DNA of 64,000 nt, from contig NZ_MAEI01000002.1 of the NCBI RefSeq assembly GCF_009933255.1, positions 62,001 to 126,000 of the forward strand, in the 5' to 3' direction. Below the pieces are notes generated by a model. It was not told the DNA's origin, searched no databases, and worked only from the letters and a program-made list of their open reading frames with translations. Both the position numbers and the translations under genes were made by a program. How positions within the stretch are numbered: the stretch's first letter is position 1; the number at the start of each line of letters is the position of its first letter. Shown piece by piece: positions 62,828 to 64,000 of the stretch. Source of the stretch: Enterococcus diestrammenae. Lineage in GTDB: Bacteria; Bacillota; Bacilli; Lactobacillales; Enterococcaceae.

Positions 62828-63742
62828 GTGTCTGCTGAGAATGCTTTAGAACTATCAAATATTTGGAAACGCATTGGCAAAAAAATGATTCTAAAAAATG
62901 TTGCTTTTGTCGTGGAAAAAGGCCAAATCGTCGGCCTCTTAGGACCTAACGGAGCTGGTAAGACTACGCTGATTCGCGTCATTGTCAGTCTGATGCAATT
63001 GGATCAAGGAAATATTATGATCAATGGCTCTTCCTTAACCAAAGATTTCAAAAGCGCTATCGCCAATGTAGGGGCGATTGTGGAAAATCCTGAGTTTTAC
63101 AATTACCTTAGCGGGTATGATAATTTGCTGCAGTACGCCCGGATCAGTCGAACACCGATTTCTAACGCCCGCATTCAAGAAGTGGTGGCGGCGGTTCACT
63201 TGGAAGACAAGATTTCGCAAAAAGTGAAAACTTACTCCTTAGGGATGCGGCAACGACTTGGTGTCGCCCAAGCCTTGCTCCACCAACCAGCCCTCTTGGT
63301 ATTGGATGAACCGATGAATGGTTTAGATCCATTGGGGATGCGGGAGTTTCGTGATATGCTCCTTGATCTTAGAGACCAAGGCATCTCTGTTTTGATTTCT
63401 AGTCACCAATTAAGTGATGTGGAGCAGTTGGCAGATCAATTAGTGATTTTGCAAAACGGTGAGGTTACCCATAAAGTCGCCATGGCTGATATTAAAAGAG
63501 GCGACCACCATCAAGTATCGCTAATCACTACTAACAATACTCTTGCCAAAGAGCTGCTAACAGCGGCTGGGTTTCAACATGTCACCGCGGAAGGCGACGA
63601 GCTCTTGGTTGTAACGGCTGAAGAAAGTCGGAGTGAAATTGCCAAAGTGCTGGTCAATGGTGATGTTGGTCTTTTGCAGTTGGTATTAAAAGTTAATTCT
63701 TTGGAAGATGTCTTTCTTAAGTGGACAGAAGGGGGGGTGTAA
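62828..63742 (+). CDS. ABC transporter ATP-binding protein (BcrA/lantibiotic-immunity type)
   Basis: ATPase of a two-component exporter (304 aa). Walker A GLLGPNGAGKTTLIRVIV (~37-54), signature YSLGMRQRLGVAQALL (~135, the LSGGQ variant typical of BcrA/NatA types), Walker B LLVLDEPMNGLDPLG (~157), and a C-terminal ~70-residue domain. GTG at 62828 has AAGGA 6 bases upstream; the ORF opens earlier (62753) without a ribosome binding site. Similar pairs give resistance to bacitracin or lantibiotics, but the role here is inferred. Confidence 0.85.
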   Translation: MSAENALELSNIWKRIGKKMILKNVAFVVEKGQIVGLLGPNGAGKTTLIRVIVSLMQLDQGNIMINGSSLTKDFKSAIANVGAIVENPEFYNYLSGYDNLLQYARISRTPISNARIQEVVAAVHLEDKISQKVKTYSLGMRQRLGVAQALLHQPALLVLDEPMNGLDPLGMREFRDMLLDLRDQGISVLISSHQLSDVEQLADQLVILQNGEVTHKVAMADIKRGDHHQVSLITTNNTLAKELLTAAGFQHVTAEGDELLVVTAEESRSEIAKVLVNGDVGLLQLVLKVNSLEDVFLKWTEGGV

Positions 63743-63743
63743 G

Positions 63744-64000
63744 ATGGGAAACTTAATCATCAACGAATGGCTCAAACTGACGAAAAAACTTGGAACCTGG
63801 ATCATGCTAGCGCTTTTGCTGGGATTGACGATCTTTTTTTGCATCTTGGGAGGTGCCATCACCAGTCGGCAAGTGGGGGCCAATCAAACCTTTGCCAGCT
63901 TGGCCTCGATGCTGTCGGTACTCAATCTGATTGTGGTGATTGTCGCTGCCACCATCATATCTGAGGAGTTTTCACGGGGGACGATTAAATTTTTACTGAT
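63744..64000 (+). CDS. ABC-2 type permease (partial, continues past window)
   Basis: Membrane partner of the ATPase just upstream, starting ATG at 63744, one base after its stop. The 85 codons visible encode MGNLIINEWLKLTKKLGTW, a first membrane segment (~18-38) and a second (~58-75), ending in EEFSRGTIKFLL, a motif typical of BcrB/ABC-2 permeases after their second helix. The rest lies beyond position 64000. Confidence 0.85.
   Translation, partial: MGNLIINEWLKLTKKLGTWIMLALLLGLTIFFCILGGAITSRQVGANQTFASLASMLSVLNLIVVIVAATIISEEFSRGTIKFLL

Noticed and set aside
1-64000. CRISPR array, toxin-antitoxin pair, restriction system or prophage
   Set aside because: No regularly spaced repeats, no recognisable antitoxin/toxin pairs, methylase motifs or phage structural genes were seen.

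Overview
The window looks like chromosomal DNA of a low-to-mid G+C Firmicute in the order Lactobacillales, most likely Enterococcus or a close relative. The pointers are the liaX-liaY-liaZ envelope-stress genes beside hprK-lgt-gpsA-galU, a divergent ccpA/pepQ pair next to a class A PBP, strong AAGGAGG-type ribosome binding sites, a CcpA/HPr-kinase regulatory apparatus and an EfaR-like metalloregulator. By eye the base composition is richer in G+C than E. faecalis or E. faecium. No rRNA, tRNA, CRISPR array, prophage or insertion sequence was seen. The one clear mobile element is an ORF-less group II intron.
Layout. 1-3547 (minus): zwf (cut by the window edge), efaR-like regulator, M29 aminopeptidase. 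3788-9840 (plus): TetR regulator, map, YihY-type membrane protein, TagO-type glycan initiator, and a two-gene ABC importer without a binding protein. 10015-13154: Zn/Cd P-type ATPase behind a palindromic operator, then on the minus strand a 51-codon gene and a TetR regulator. 13332-17579: a 1415-aa CoA-dehydratase-activase-type protein. 17753-20180: GntR regulator, YigZ, a small DUF protein, a lone PTS EIIB. 20339-29103: comFA-comFC, hpf, secA, prfB (programmed +1 frameshift), ftsE-ftsX. 29240-36578: cls, a candidate C-rich small RNA on the minus strand, then pstS-pstC-pstA-pstB1-pstB2-phoU. 36837-40995: liaXYZ and a sodium-pump decarboxylase beta/gamma pair. 41066-46287 (minus): MoxR/DUF58/membrane operon and an M3 oligoendopeptidase. 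46530-51958: hprK-lgt-gpsA-galU and two small envelope/stress proteins. 52448-58315: ccpA and pepQ (divergent), group II intron, class A PBP. 58720-64000: tyrS, AEC transporter, nfo, ndk and the start of a BcrAB-type ABC transporter.
Themes. Many genes serve the envelope (TagO, Cls, LiaXYZ, Lgt, GalU, GpsA, PBP, FtsEX, SecA) and global carbon or phosphate control (HprK, CcpA, Pst/PhoU). Most intergenic regions end in clear rho-independent terminators, and several carry copies of what look like two short dispersed repeat families. The least explained parts are the 30.86-31.08 kb candidate small RNA with cytosine-rich loops, the intron seated immediately after the pepQ terminator, the operator of the metal ATPase whose repressor is not nearby, and inverted repeats at 52.3 kb and 62.6 kb.
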